From NCBI GenBank assembly GCA_029204225.1, contig CM055108.1:25613803-25677802 (forward strand): a stretch of 64,000 nucleotides of DNA, written 5' to 3'. This DNA comes from Diphasiastrum complanatum. Its lineage: Eukaryota; Streptophyta; Lycopodiopsida; Lycopodiales; Lycopodiaceae. The notes under the pieces were generated by a model that was not told where the DNA came from, made no database searches, and saw nothing but the letters and a program-made list of their open reading frames with translations. Every line of letters starts with the position of its first letter. Positions within the stretch are counted from its first letter, which is position 1. Both the position numbers and the translations under genes were made by a program. Positions 22,092 through 33,540 of the stretch are shown piece by piece.

Positions 22092-22617
22092 TGTGAAAAT
22101 ATTGTAAAATTAAAATAATATTAGACTTAAAAATTCAAGTTTTGGGACTAGTCTAGTTACTTTCCAATTAGATTCAAGTTAGTTTTTTGTCTTCATAGTG
22201 ATGTGTAGGTCTAGAACCTACCAAGAAGCTTTTGAGGCTACTCTTGTAGGTCAACGGATTCTCAAAAAGAGAGATTCTCAAGTCTTATCCATCTCTCTTT
22301 TTGTCATCTAGTAGAGAGGTAGAGGCAATGTGGCATCTAGATTGTTCTCTCTCTCCACGAGTTCTAGAAGGCCTCTTGTATTATAAATAAGGTGGCTTTG
22401 TACCACAAGAATACACTTCTTAAAGTAAAGCTTCCATTTGATCCATTTGAGGTGTAATGATAGTTAGATTGTGATGAATGCTCTTGCCTTCATGCTAACT
22501 AGCTTGCCAATGTTTTCCATCTCATTGTTTTTGGAATAGAAGCAAGTTTAGTGTGCGATCATTCATTCTCTTGATCCTTTGTACTTGTAGCTGGTTCACA
22601 CGTGTGAAAAGTTCTCA
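22092..22617 (+). mobile_element. 3' LTR of copia family D
   Basis: This 526-bp LTR is preceded by the polypurine tract ATTTTAAGGAG (22081-22091). It lacks about 20 bases present in the 5' LTR after AAGTTTTGGGA and otherwise differs at few positions. Confidence 0.88.
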
Positions 22618-23599
22618 ATATGAAGTTTGGTCGCATTTGGAGAACTTGGAAAATTTGGTCAAAATTTGAGCAGAGCTTTGCTAGGAAAGGTAACAAATGA
22701 CTCAAATTCAGCCCTTTAAAGTGTGTATTAGGTGAAATCCACTTTCCCTTATTCAGTTCCACCCAAATTTTGGCAGAGACCTTCTTCACAATATTCTAAG
22801 ACCTTAGAGAAGTCTGCAAGAGTTCAGAAGGTGATTTGGCTGCCCTACGAAGGTTCTGGGAGGGTTCCGACAGTCTGCGAGGGTTCAATCCTCGCAGGGA
22901 GTGAATGCTTGCACAACTTGCTCATGTGGTTAGATTTTCAAGATCAGACCATGTAGACAGACTAATTTTACTGCTCTGAATTCACTTATGCCCCTTGGAA
23001 GGTTGGTTTGATGATCTTGATGCTCTGCGAAGGTTCTGAAGATTATGCTTCTTAGAACCCTCGCATACACTAAAGAATGATGTTTTTTCCATCAGTAACT
23101 CTCACAGAGATTTTCATGGATGCATCTGGATAAGATCTAGTGACTATCCAAGTTTCAAGAGCTATCTCCCAGGGGATCTCCAAAAATCATGAAAAAAGTG
23201 CCCTTTTAGAGTGTTTTTTGACGAGATCTTGAGATTCTCTGATTTTTAACTTTTGCAAACTGGTAATCTATTTCATCCATGTTAGATCTGACTGTTAGTA
23301 ACTCTCTGGAAATTTTGATGGATATTTGGTAGCAGATCCATTAGTTTGGATGAATTTTGCCCTCATTTCGCCATAGTTACTGAGATCAAGATCTTTGATC
23401 AGCAAATTGGGGGGCCTATTGGTGTAATATGATGATCTGCTACCTTCTTGGTCCTATCTGGACCTGGATCTCTCTTGGATCTTGCTGAATTTTCCCTGAT
23501 CTAGCCAGATCTAGCTGAATCTTGATGGATCTAGCTTGATTTGGCTTGATCTTCCTGGATCTAGTTGTGATGGCCGAACATATAAACTTTTCGTGACAT
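22618..23599 (-). other. Spacer of the Tat-like element with repeated CTGCGAGGGTTC-type words
   Basis: No coding region is recognised in this spacer. It carries copies of the word GCGAGGGTTC or its complement (for example at about 22878, 22892 and 23060) that also crowd the 5' leader at 28550-29240. There is also a run of imperfect GGATCTAGCTTGAT repeats at 23450-23565. It occupies the position where the integrase catalytic core should be. Confidence 0.5.
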
Positions 23600-25219
23600 G
23601 CCACCACCAACCTGGATCTGTCTCACTACGGTGGCCAGTACTTGTGCAACCGGTGCAGAAGGTCATAATTTAATCTCGTTGGTCTCCTTGCCCTTTGGCA
23701 CACATGGCACTGCCTCAGGTATTCCTCCGTATCCTTATGAATTGTTGGCCACCAACACCCTGATTGTAGGATCTTGCGAACTGTAATGTCGGATGCATAA
23801 TGGCCTCCACCCATGCCTTCATGCAAAACGAAATGATTTGGGTGGCCTCATGTGGAAGAATACATCACTGAAGAATCCCATCTGGTCCTCTACGATACAA
23901 TTGGCCGACAATCAACTGATAAGGTCTAGCTTTCAAGATCAATTTTCGCTAATCCGCCTTTGGCAGTGATTTGTTCGATTGGCCCCTCATTAGATATTCA
24001 ACTATGTCGGCAGCCCATTCTGGTACTGTGTCTATGTAAAATAAGGCAGCATTGGCCAGCTCATCGTCGGGTTGGAGTGCAACCTCCTTCCCTTTGATAC
24101 GTGACACATGATCTGCCATGTAGTGTTGTTTTCCCTTGCGAACTTCTATCCAAAAATCAAACTCTAACAACATAAGTAGCCATCGAGTGATTCTCCTTGT
24201 GTTGCAGGTTTTGTTAACGAGATAGAGCAAGGGTTGATGGTTCATATAAAAAGCAAAGTCTGTGGCCATCAAGTAGGAAACTTCTTAACTGCATATATCA
24301 TCGCCAATGCTTCTCTCTCTATGGCTGAATAATTCATTTCGGTATCACTGAGTTGTCGACTTGCAAATCGAATCGAAAAATCTTTTTTGTGTTCTCCTGG
24401 CTAGGTTAAGACTGCTCCAACTGGATACTTCGATGCATCCATATGCACATGAAACTCAATGGACCAATTGGACGGACGTAGGATTGGTGTTGAAACCAAT
24501 GCATCTTTAAGTTTTTGGAAAGCCTTTAGGGCTTCCTCGTTCCAATGTGGATCCGTTGTGAGCTTGTAAATTGGTCGCGCTAACTCCGCAAAATCTAGAA
24601 TGAAAATTCTGTAATAGTTAGCGTGACCTATACAAATGTAGACCTCGCAGATCGTTCCTGGTGGTGGTAGATCAACAATGATCCTGATTTTCGATAGGTC
24701 TGTGGCGATCCCGTGTCTAGATACTCTATGTCCGAGAATCAAGCCATGTGTAACCCAAAATTGACATCTTTCTAGATTCAGGGAGATCTGAAATTTGCGG
24801 CATTTTTTGTAGCACCTTCTCCAAATTAACAACTTATGCAATTCCTGCTTGATCAGTTCCGTGTAGTTAGGGTTGCAGCGATAGTAACGACTCACCTTGG
24901 AGACTGCTCTATCCACCAAGGGTATGGTGTGTTGGACTATTGTTGGTGGAATGCCCTTCAGATCACTATAATTCTCGGCAAAACAGTCCTTGTACTCCAA
25001 CAATGATCGTAGCCTTTTGAATTGTGTGGGCGTTAGCTGCTCTCTCACATGCACTATCTTTTCTTCTTCACCTGGCTCGGCAAGGTTCATTGGTTGTGTT
25101 CGCGCAGGTCCTTTGAAGACTTGTTCCGTTAGTGCCCGACTTTGATCAGGTTCTCGTTGGGCTTGTGACATCATAATTACCACGTCATCCAAGGTATAAT
25201 TCTTGAAGGTTTTAGGCAT
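23600..25219 (-). pseudogene. Tat-like pol: RT with palm deleted, RNase H, integrase zinc finger
   Basis: From 25219 the minus frame reads the RT N-terminal part (FKRLRSLLEYKDCFAENYSD, VQHTIPLVDRAV, NPNYTELIKQELHKLL). It then jumps to the region after the palm (a segment with CQFWVTHGLILGHRVS, then RPIYKLTTDPHWNEEA). The palm with LPFGL and the catalytic Asp pair is absent. RNase H follows (FHVHMDASKYPVGAVLT, AIEREALAMIYAVKKF, then 24272-23949 with a DFAFYMNHQPLLYL-type block and KGKQHYMADHVSR). The integrase H2C2 finger is at 23810-23670 (GGHYASDITVRKIL, CHVCQRARRPTR). After that similarity stops, so the DDE core is missing. Stops lie at about 24400, 24285 and 23625. Confidence 0.85.
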
Positions 25220-26069
25220 CTCATGAACTGGTGCTCATCGAGATTCCTCCTTCAGCATATTGATCTTAGCTTGACTGGTCATCTTTTGATTTTCCATCAT
25301 CTGAGAAGATGATGATGCTGTATCAAGTTCATCCTAATTGATTTCAAGGAATCCAACACCTTCTTTTTGCCTCGATTTGTCATATCGGTGGATTCATCCT
25401 TGTTGTCTTTTTTCAGAACTGGTGTAACATTCACCTCGTGGTTGCGAATATCAACATCCACTGTAGCTATAGCTTCTTCGGGTAGATCACTCCATCGGAT
25501 CACCTGGTTGTAGCATTGCTTCAACTGTTTCTTCTTGTTCACAGGTGCCCTTGGTGGATCTATCCTTGAAACTTTCGCCATAGTTGATTTTGCGGCGGTT
25601 GAGATGGTATTTTCTTAATTCCATAACGATCTGGATCCATGTGCTGTAGGACCTGCTCATCAGTTAGTTCGGTCTCCTTGTTATAAGTCAAAGCATGTTG
25701 CCAATGGACTAAATCATCGTCCAGTGGGTTCTCAATAGATTCTGTTGACAACCATGCTACATTTATCATATCCACTCCAAATGTAATTGGTGTATCCATG
25801 GTGTAACACTTGGGTGAAGATGTGCTGGATTCAGGATCTGATTTGTATTGACATGCTTGGCAGTCAATCGTTGCTAATGCATCTGTCCATCTCACAACAT
25901 CCATTTCTAAATCATAGTGACACCCCTTGGCTCGCCTTGGGTGATCAATCGTGTGATATGTTGTGGATGATCCGTCATCAATCTTGGGTGCAAGTGGTTT
26001 CACCGCCCATGTGGTTGGATCGACCTTTACAACCTGCTCTCTATTCTCAAAGGTGAGTTTCCCCGTACC
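25220..26069 (-). pseudogene. Linker region of Tat-like polyprotein between protease and RT
   Basis: Two overlapping open stretches (26003-25560 and 25581-25297) lie between protease and RT. They are hydrophilic and show no recognisable domain. They hold segments such as VVRWTDALATIDCQACQY and IRWSDLPEEAIATVDV that look like two diverged versions of one short motif ((V/I)(V/I)RW(T/S)D, Ala-rich, TVD or TID). They share the orientation and order of the element. A slip near 25570 joins them. Confidence 0.5.
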
Positions 26070-26650
26070 CTAGTTGTGTACTACTTGCGCAGTCCTCAAC
26101 CATGGTCTTCCGATTAAAACACGGTATGCAGATGGAGATTCAGGTATATCCATTACGACAAAGGTGATTACAAACTGCATGGCTGCTATTTTTACAGGGA
26201 TTGATCCGATAGCTTGATACCAAATGTTGCTGGCTTCAATTTCTGTAAACTCCACTTTTGGTACAAAGTAGTGGAGATCAAATTGACAACCTGATCCTCC
26301 ATCTACTACTGATGCCTCATTCTCAAATCTCTTGTGTTTGATTGGCAGGGTGATGTTGTTTTCCTCGCTATCCCACGCTGCCCCAATGTGGAGGACGTTA
26401 TTAGTCTCTTCGTAGCCCGTACAGTATATGGGCTTTGGCGCTATTGGCTCCACGTCCACTTTGGCCCATTCAACTAGAAGGCTTTTAGCTTTTGGTGCAA
26501 TCCATAGTAATTCTCCGAGAGGTAAACTAACACGGCTCGCCAGCAGGCTTGTGAGCCTTTCAGTGTGCGGTTCCTCGGGCTCCACCATGTGGAAACGTGG
26601 TTCATGATGATGCAATCAATTGTTCTTATTAGTGCGCAATGGTGAGCCCG
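26070..26650 (-). pseudogene. Tat-like retropepsin-type protease region
   Basis: The frame 26615-26070 has VVDGGSGCQFDL, matching the protease active-site block (a D-(S/G)-G-type start of the flap region) of Tat/Ogre-like elements. It also has the C-terminal block YRVLIGRPWLRTAQVVHN, a typical plant gypsy protease ending (LGRPWL). A gag/protease linker precedes it at 26650-26900. No stop was seen in this frame, so the domain may have been intact until recently. Confidence 0.75.
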
Positions 26651-28230
26651 TTGGTGGTTCCCATTCGTCATCAGCAGGAGGTTCCATAGGATTTTCCTTT
26701 TCGTGCTCTTTTTCCTCCGCTTGTGCTCTCTAAACCCAGTGCCATATCTTCTGGTATTGTCTCCTTTCTTCCCTCACATTCGGATATGGCACTAAAGTTG
26801 AGGGTTGGTCATCAGTGACCGATGGTGGTGGTGAGGGAGCCACTTCCTTCCTCTTTTGTGCTTGTGTAATGGCTAACACAAGAGCACAAAATTGTTGCCT
26901 TTCCGGTGGCATCCCCGCTGGAACTGTTGCTTGTTGTATTTCATGAAGTTCAATGGTGCGCTAGTCCCAGGTCTCAATGGACAATTCTTGTAGCACTGTC
27001 CATAACCGCATTCTCGACAGAAGGATGTGTATTGTCCCTTCTAAGGACATTCAGCAATTCTGTGTCCTTCGTGACATCCATAGAAGCCGTAATTTATTTT
27101 GCCTTGACGCTGAGTTTGAGCTGCATAGGCCGCAATATATTCATTTATGATAGGATCCATAAATGGTTCATTCGGCCCATACCATTGCTGCTGCTCAGGT
27201 TGAGGTGGTACTGGCATCTCTGGTTCTACTGCTGTCAAGTTTACGTGGGCCACTTGTTGATTGGCTGGCCCTGGTGGTGCAGGTAAGGCCATACACTGTT
27301 GATTATTCGGTGCGCCATACCTCGGTACCACATTTGGTGCCCCTTCATGATATGGATAAGAAGTTGATAAGGACTCCTTTTCTGTTGAACAATCCGAGGG
27401 CTAAATGGGCAAAATGTCGTGTCGTGCGATGTTGCGTTGCACAAATGGCAAAATCTATGGGTCAGTCTTAGATTTTGCTTTAGGACTGGGCACTCGTTTG
27501 CTGTATGGTTTTGAGTGCATACTGAACACCATACATTTTCATGTCGGGGATACTGTAGCTGGTTTTGTTCCGGTAGATTTGGTGTTGCTGCTACAGCTCC
27601 TTGTAATGCTTTCAGTTTCTGATCAAACTGCGCCGTAAGCTACTCCATCTATCGTTTGTGTAATTTTGTCATTTGTTCCATCAGCAGTTTTGTGGATAGA
27701 GTAGAAGCAGTTGTTGATGATGATGCTATCGATGGAGTAGGATTATGGGTGGATGGATATTCATCGTCTGGTCCCTCATTCTCTTCCCGTGCTAGGAACC
27801 ACATGATCACCGCATGATCGGGAGTTAGGACTGCACTACACTCGGATCGTAGATGTTTGACCTACTCAATATAGTCCTTGACCCTTTTTCTTTTTCCCAT
27901 CTTGACCTTGCTAAGCAGGAGAAATGGGTCTTCTAGGAACTTCCTTGGTTTAAAGCGCGTGATGAGAGCCACTTTAACCGCTTCCCAGGTGGATTTCTCT
28001 TTCTCTGACAGGTTGAAAAACCAATCTTGAGCCACCGCTACTAGGGACATGGGAAACAACATCAACTTCTCTACAGGTGTTCGATCATGGTAGATTTCAC
28101 AAGCTTGCTCGTAGATCCAGAGGAAGCAGATGGGATCTGATGATCCATCATATTTTTGTATCTCCATTTGAGGTGCCCTCTGGACTGCTTGCAATGGAGC
28201 GACAGTTACGGGTTGACCCATTGGATCCAT
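26651..28230 (-). pseudogene. Tat-like gag with zinc-knuckle-like regions
   Basis: gag starts at ATG 28230 (MDPMGQPVTVAPLQAVQRAP). The conserved capsid block follows (MEIQKYDGSSDPICFLWIYEQ, then a segment with LMLFPMSLVAVAQDWFFNLSE) up to 27862, where a stop follows. Downstream come an acidic Ser-rich part, the LLMEQMTKLHKR helix, CSVCTQNHTANECPVLKQN (about 27460) and a CX2CX3HX4C-like YGFYGCHEGHRIAECP (about 27050). The last ~350 bases encode hydrophilic linker to the protease. Several stops interrupt it. A partial second copy lies on the plus strand at 4345-4782. Confidence 0.8.
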
Positions 28231-29416
28231 TGGAACTAGTTTTGGTTCTACCTCTTGTTGCGCAGCTGCTAATCTGAGAAGGTGTGGTGTTTGATTCGCT
28301 GTCCTTCTTGCTACTGATCACCCAGATCTTAGATTCATCCGATGGTGGGGTCCAAGAAAGTTGGATCTTGCTTGTACAATGGGATGCACTCTGGATCTTA
28401 AGGATCTGATCACTCTGATTGGCCGAAAGTGAAAATCAGGCCCCTTATGATGGTTTTTCCTTGATAACTTTTTACTCCTTACAATGATTGACCTGATATT
28501 TTGATAGTAGCTAGATCTGGTGTAAATCTTTCCACTGATCTAGTCTACAAAGGTTGGTTGTGTGAGGGTTCTTTAGCTGTTTTGCAAACAAAAACCTTGA
28601 TATCTCTCAAATTCTTGGGAAGTAGCTCTCACAAGGATCACATGAGCTGAATCTGGCCTGGATCTGACTCTGGAATTCTCTGCGAGACTTAACTCTCGCA
28701 AGAAGTGAAAATTTCACTGTTTGCGGGTCCAGAACCACTAATTTGGCTTGATCTACACCAATTCTCAATACTAACTCTCGCAGGCTTCTTCACTAATGGA
28801 AATTGATATTCTGGATCAATTGAAATGGTCTGTGAGATTTCTTTCTGGAAGAATTTGCTGGATCTTCACTTTTTAGTGATTTTATAACACTTAAACCCAA
28901 TTTTCTGGTCACTGGAATCAAACTAACTCTCGTAGACTCTTCTATGTCCTGGTCTCACTGAGATGGAACTTTAGAATTCTCTGCGAGGGTTCTTGCCCAA
29001 TAGAACTAAAAATTTTAGTGTTTGCGAGGGTTTTTTGGTATTGACTTCAGAGGGCTCTACGAGAGTTTTGGTGAAGATCTGCATTTTTTTGGAATGTTAC
29101 TAGGATTTTTTGAATTTTTATGATTTTTTCTCTGATTTTGCAATCTGCTTGGAACTAACTCTCGCAGGCTTCTATGCAGGTCTGGGACAGTACCCTAGAG
29201 CTGCTGCCAGTCATGCGAGGGTTATCTCTCACTAGTTTTGGAGAAAACAAAATCTGATGGGAATCTTGGCTCTTTTTTTCCTCCAAAATGCAGATTGGTG
29301 TGTTTTTTGGGTTTTCTCAGGTTTTGGTTTGGATGTCAAGCCCTTAGAGACTATTTAGGGTCTCCTCTACCCAAGAAATAGCTAAAATGCAACTATACTA
29401 GTTAGTAAAAATGTAT
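28231..29416 (-). other. 5' leader of the Tat-like element
   Basis: This non-coding leader of about 1.2 kb lies between PBS and gag. It contains at least nine copies of AACTCTCGCAG-like words or their complement CTGCGAGGGTT, at about 28561, 28683, 28697, 28775, 28923, 28986, 29028, 29056, 29160 and 29214. They occur in both orientations and the spacing is irregular. Confidence 0.6.
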
Positions 29417-29433
29417 CCCCGGCAATGGCGCCA
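29417..29433 (-). other. Primer-binding site of the Tat-like element
   Basis: TGGCGCCATTGCCGGGG on the minus strand lies one base inside the LTR. It is the PBS type shared by Tat, Ogre and Athila-like gypsy elements and separates this element from those primed by initiator-Met tRNA in the rest of the window. Confidence 0.85.
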
Positions 29434-29434
29434 C

Positions 29435-30253
29435 TGTAGGGTTGAAGATCTTGCGTAGTATAGCCCTCCCGCCTGTCAACAAGGGTTAGAACACTGGATA
29501 GGCGCCTAACTATGGATAGATGCTACTTCTAGTTAGTTCTCCACTTTTTCCTTTAACTCTACTCACCACTAACACTACCCACCGTCAACTCTACTCCACT
29601 ACACTAGCATTCATCATGATTTTGTGTGAAAGAGAAGAGAAGAATAGAAGAGATAGAGAGGAGAGGAGAGAAAGAGAGAGATAGAGTGGAGAGGGTGGTT
29701 GGCTCAAAAGCTCAAGATGCATGCTAATGGAGAATCCATAGCTTCAAAACCAACAACATAGAAATGGAAACAACTAGAAACACACAACAAAAGCATTAGC
29801 ATGAGTGCTTAGCAAATGAGGATGTTTGGCTCTCCAATTTGGTAGAGTTTCCTCCTTCTCATTAAGCATGGAAAATAGAGTACATGAGGTGCCTTTTTAT
29901 AAATGAGGAAGGCCCTTGTCCAAAAATACTATTGGCTAATATGTACACTAATCCTATCCGTTCATCTTGGACCCAACTTTATCCAGAGGTCTTAAAAAAG
30001 TACATTGGATTTCACATGATTCATGTGTCTCCATTTGGACCCAACTCTAAAATAATAGACTTCTAAGTTTAAAATGACTTTGGGCCTCAAGTTTTATTTT
30101 AATTACAAAGGGGCCCAAGTCTATCATTCTATTTACAACTCAACTTGCATGCTCATTGGGCCATGGTCTTATACGCGCAGGATGCCATGCCCTCGCAACA
30201 TATTTTATTAGCCGATATTATTTATTTACAATATGTTGGGAATACCCCCAACA
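29435..30253 (-). mobile_element. 5' LTR of the Tat-like element
   Basis: This 819-bp LTR starts TGTTGGGGGTATTCCCAACA on the minus strand and ends with the complement of TGTAGGGTTGAAG. TTTATAAATGAGG (about 29895, plus strand) lies in the AT-rich block shared with the 3' LTR. The flank 30254-30258 is TAGTC. Confidence 0.9.
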
Positions 30254-30258
30254 TAGTC

Positions 30259-31095
30259 AAAATTCCTAAACCATATATCCTATTCCAGAATGTCACCACA
30301 ATGCTCCCTCCCATCAGCATGGCCTTCCTTTTGGATGTTTCAAGTCCAACAAAGAACTGTTTATGATACCATGCCTTCAACAGGGAAAAAACAAGGGCTA
30401 CACCCCTTCCTAGAGTTGGGAATGTTGACTATCTTTAATTCTATCAAACTCTCTCTCTCTTTCTGTTTCTCAAACAACTTGCACACAAACTAACATTGCT
30501 GAATTAATAATTTTCATTGAATTTCCGTATATCCCAAACATGGGAGTAAAAGACACACAAATTGTGCTAGTAAACACACATTTTCAACTCAATAGTGTAG
30601 AAAAAAACAGTGCCAAAAGTATCAAAATGGGATTCATGCACACATATAATACTACCAAATTCGAAGCAAAATAGTTCCAAATATGTCAGATCTAGGCTCT
30701 CAAATAAGGGAAGAACCAAAAGTCCAAACATGAAAAGACTAAAAAACGTGCTATAAGTATAAATCTAGGGTCCTCCAGAGTAACAAATACCGTTGTTGGG
30801 ATACTCCAAGAGTACCAAAGCAATCAGCACCAAAAGAAACTTACTCTTTCCAAGCCCCTTGTGAGCCCAAGCCCTGGCCTCCTCGGGGATCTTCTCGCTG
30901 CACCCTGGTTTCACACAAAAGTCTTTGGTGCTTATGGTCACAACAAAACATAACGGATGGTAAGAATGCCTGTAGGCAAACATGAATGATCCGAGAAGAA
31001 AGGCAAACATGAATAATCTGAGAATAAAGGTGGAGTCCAAAGACTCGTCGCATGCAACGTAAAACCCAAGGGCATGGATATAGTCTGTCCCACCC
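30259..31095. other. No gene recognised
   Basis: This is host-side sequence to the right of the Tat-like insertion. The minus-strand ORF at 30765-31040 (91 codons, hydrophobic start) has no recognised motif and includes a 26-bp imperfect direct duplication at about 30976-31028 (AAACATGAATGATCCGAGAA and AAACATGAATAATCTGAGAA), so I do not call it a gene. Confidence 0.4.
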
Positions 31096-31812
31096 TATCA
31101 GAAATGGCGAACTCCTACAACTTTGCTACAGAGATCCCGAAAAATGAAGATGTCTCAAAGGACGAAAAGATTTCGAAGGCCGAACCGAACCGAACCGAAG
31201 CAGACTGAGTCGAAGGTCAAACATGCCTCAAAGGCCGAAGGAAAAGTGGTTGTGTTTTGTCCTTGCAACCAAACGACGAAACACATTGGAGGAAGAGATG
31301 AACCGAAAGAAAATGATTCGAACTGACAACTGGCAGCTCGACGAGCATGGAATCTTGTACTTCAAGCCCAACTGTGAGAGACAACAATAATAGAAGATAA
31401 CTAACTAGTTGGTTAACATAAGCTTGTCTTGTAATTATCTAATTACTATCTTGTAAACTCCACATATTGGAGATAAATATGCATTTTGATTAACACACAA
31501 CATGGTGATGAAATGTGTGGAGAGAGAGATAGGAGAGCTATGCATGAAATTCTGCCAACGAGCAGAACACAGCTACCAAGAAGAGCGTCAGGCCGCCAAC
31601 GAGCAAGACACTGAATGACTCACTCAAAAACTCAAAAATAGAAATACAATTACTCTCTATTTGTTTTTCCGTCTTCATCCTTTGCGTCCTTTTCGATTGT
31701 TTGAATCTTCTTCTGATCTGTGATTTGTAGTCACTTGCTTAGGATCCTGTAGACAATCTAAACTTTTGCGCAAAAGAAACAAGAAGGACAGTAACAAGCT
31801 ATTTTCGCTACA
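31096..31812 (+). mobile_element. Diverged family-A copia LTR, followed only by a broken primer site
   Basis: This 717-bp LTR begins TATCAGAAATGGCGAACTCCTACAACTTTG (first dinucleotide drifted from TG) and ends TTTTCGCTACA. The order of blocks matches the family-A LTR at 14022-14828: GAACTGACAACTGGCAGCTCGACG, the TAACTAACTAGTTG block, GTAAACTCCACATATTGGAG, CTGCCAACGAGCAGAACACAGC and AGGATCCTGTA. The next bases, TGGTATTCG, are the start of a primer site, after which the element is cut and minus-strand copia sequence begins. Confidence 0.75.
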
Positions 31813-31814
31813 TG

Positions 31815-33540
31815 GTATTCGCTCCAAAGAGCTTTGATTCTTTTGTTTGTCTGCAACTCAACATTCTCCTTAAATTTCTTGAAGAATTGGATGGCTTCAG
31901 ATTTGTGCTTTAGAAAATAGACAGTAGTCCTCTTGAAATAATCATCTATGAAAATAATAAAGAACTTTGCATCAAGTAATGATGGTGTCTGCATTGGGCC
32001 ACATATATCAGTATGCACAATGTCTAATAGATCTCTTGAAATGTGTTCTTGATTTGACTTGAATGGCCTTCTTGCCTATTTTCCTTTGATACAACTTGAG
32101 CAGACAGGGAAATTGACAACTTTACAATCTAGATCAAGAATTGAAGAGTGTTTAGACATGTTACCTATTGATGTATGTTAAGGTGACCAGGTCTATAATG
32201 CCAAATCACTTCTTTATTCATAGATGTCAAACTGCTTAAAGCACGATTAGTTACAGTATTACAATGACTAAGCCTATAGAGATATCTTTGTCTCTTTTCG
32301 AGTGCAAGAACTCTCTTATTCTTATCAAGAGTTTGACAGGAATCTGTCAGAAACTCTACCTTATGTTCTAAATCTGTGATTCAACTGGCTGACAGTAGAT
32401 TTGTTGTCAGATTTGGGACATGCAATACATTTGGTATAAGCTTTGACATTTCATTCTGAAAATTCATCCTAACAGTACCTTCACCTTCAATTATGTGAGA
32501 ACTGTTGTCTCCAAGGTGAACAAATTTCTTTGTGATGTAGGGTGAATAGTCGATGAACCATTCTTGATGGCTTCTCATGTGATGTGTAGCTTCAGAATCG
32601 AGAAACCACTCCTTTGACTATTCGACATGGTGATGGCTCACCATGAAGACTTCCTGCTCATCATCATCTTTGATCTTCTGCTTGGTGTCGGCTGCATGAG
32701 GTTGCTGATCCGGCTGCTTCTTCTTCTTGTCGTTGTTGAACTTCAAGACTCGATAGTTCTGGATCTCATAATTTGGTCTCTTGCAGTACCTAAAGAAGAG
32801 CCTTTTCTTGTTGTTCTGAGCAGGTGGCTGATTCTAGGACTTTTATGACTACTTTTGATTGTTGTCAATTTTGCGAGAGCAACTTTTTTTTTTTCTTCTG
32901 TTGCTTTCTTGAGCCCTTCTTGGAGAATAATGCTTGTGAGTCGTTGATGGAGGACAAAGATGCTGCACCTCTTCTTGTTTCCTCATGCAACAACTTAGTT
33001 ATGACTCTGGATAATGTGATGTTTGAGTGTGTGAAAACTATCATCACCCAGTTTTCATAGGAAGATGGTAAGCTCGACAATAAGGTCATAACAGCATCAG
33101 AGTCTTCAATTGTTGAACCTATTGTTGCCATCTAGTCTATTAGAGTCTTAAATTCATTTATGTGATTCTGAACAGAATCACCATCTAACATTCTGAGAGA
33201 GAAAAATTTTCTTCTCAGATGCAGCTCGAAGTGACATCTCTCACTTCATATAATATCCCAAGCTTCTTTTGATGATTGGGCTTTTCTGATATGACCCATT
33301 TGTGTGTTGGAGATGTTAAGGGTGATCAAGGCAAAAGCCTTGCCATCCCTGAGCTTCCATTTGGAAATGGCTTGCTCATCGACATTGGGAAGTAGTTTGA
33401 TTCCAGCGACTATTTCCCATAATTCTTTGGCCATCAATACTACTCTCATTTAAAGTTCTATAAATGGTAATTTTAGCCATCCAGTTTCTCTACCATTAGA
33501 GTAGACTGTGATTGTGAATCCATTTGGAATTTTAAAGATG
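31815..33540 (-). pseudogene. Copia (third family) gag to integrase, truncated
   Basis: Read from 33540 down: gag N-terminus with AKELWEIVAGIKLLPNVDEQ and then AISKWKLRDGKAFALITLNI; the gag UBN2-like block ATIGSTIEDSDAVMTLLSSLP and SYENWVM (33131-32865); a hydrophilic knuckle region; the protease region at about 32610-32381 with SKEWFLDSEATHHM (one residue off the usual DSGATHHM), KFVHLGDNSSHII and IPNVLHVPNLTTNLLSAS; then integrase at 32200-31815 with CSSCIKGK, a RRPFKSN-type block, HTDICGPMQTPSL and FIDDYFKRTTVYF. It breaks off at NKRIKALWSEY. Stops and slips are present. The gag wording differs clearly from families A and B. Confidence 0.82.

Larger units (their letters stand above)
19911..22617 (+). 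mobile_element. Short copia-type element (family D) nested in the Tat-like element
   Basis: The 2,707-bp element lies in the opposite orientation to its host, with LTRs at 19911-20456 and 22092-22617 (TGTGAAAATA to GTTCTCA). They are about 97% alike by eye, apart from a ~20-bp gap near 19985. The flanks are GTATG (19906-19910) and ATATG (22618-22622), a 5-bp target duplication with one mismatch. The interior is only about 1.6 kb and lacks protease, integrase and most of RT, so it depends on another element for movement. It inserted between the integrase remnant and the unknown ORF. Confidence 0.88.
15450..30253 (-). mobile_element. Large Ty3/gypsy LTR retrotransposon (Tat-like), nested and defective
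   Basis: The element spans 14,804 bp on the minus strand, with LTRs at 29435-30253 (5') and 15450-16270 (3') that differ by about 4-5% by eye. Perfect 5-bp target duplications TAGTC flank it (15445-15449 and 30254-30258). The PBS TGGCGCCATTGCCGGGG is the kind found in Tat/Athila-type gypsy elements. The order on the minus strand is 5' LTR, leader, gag, protease, RT, RNase H, integrase zinc finger, spacer, unknown ORF, 3' LTR. It contains a later copia insertion (19911-22617) and a MITE-like element (17427-17795). Without these it is about 11.7 kb. RT palm and integrase core are missing, so it cannot have moved by itself in this form. Confidence 0.9.

Noticed and set aside
22618-23599. Integrase catalytic core of the Tat-like element
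   Set aside because: Looked for the DDE blocks on the minus strand after the zinc finger; only spacer with repeated words was found.
30765-31053. 91-codon minus-strand ORF with hydrophobic start
   Set aside because: No recognised motif, and part of it is a 26-bp direct duplication. Overlapping frames are equally open.
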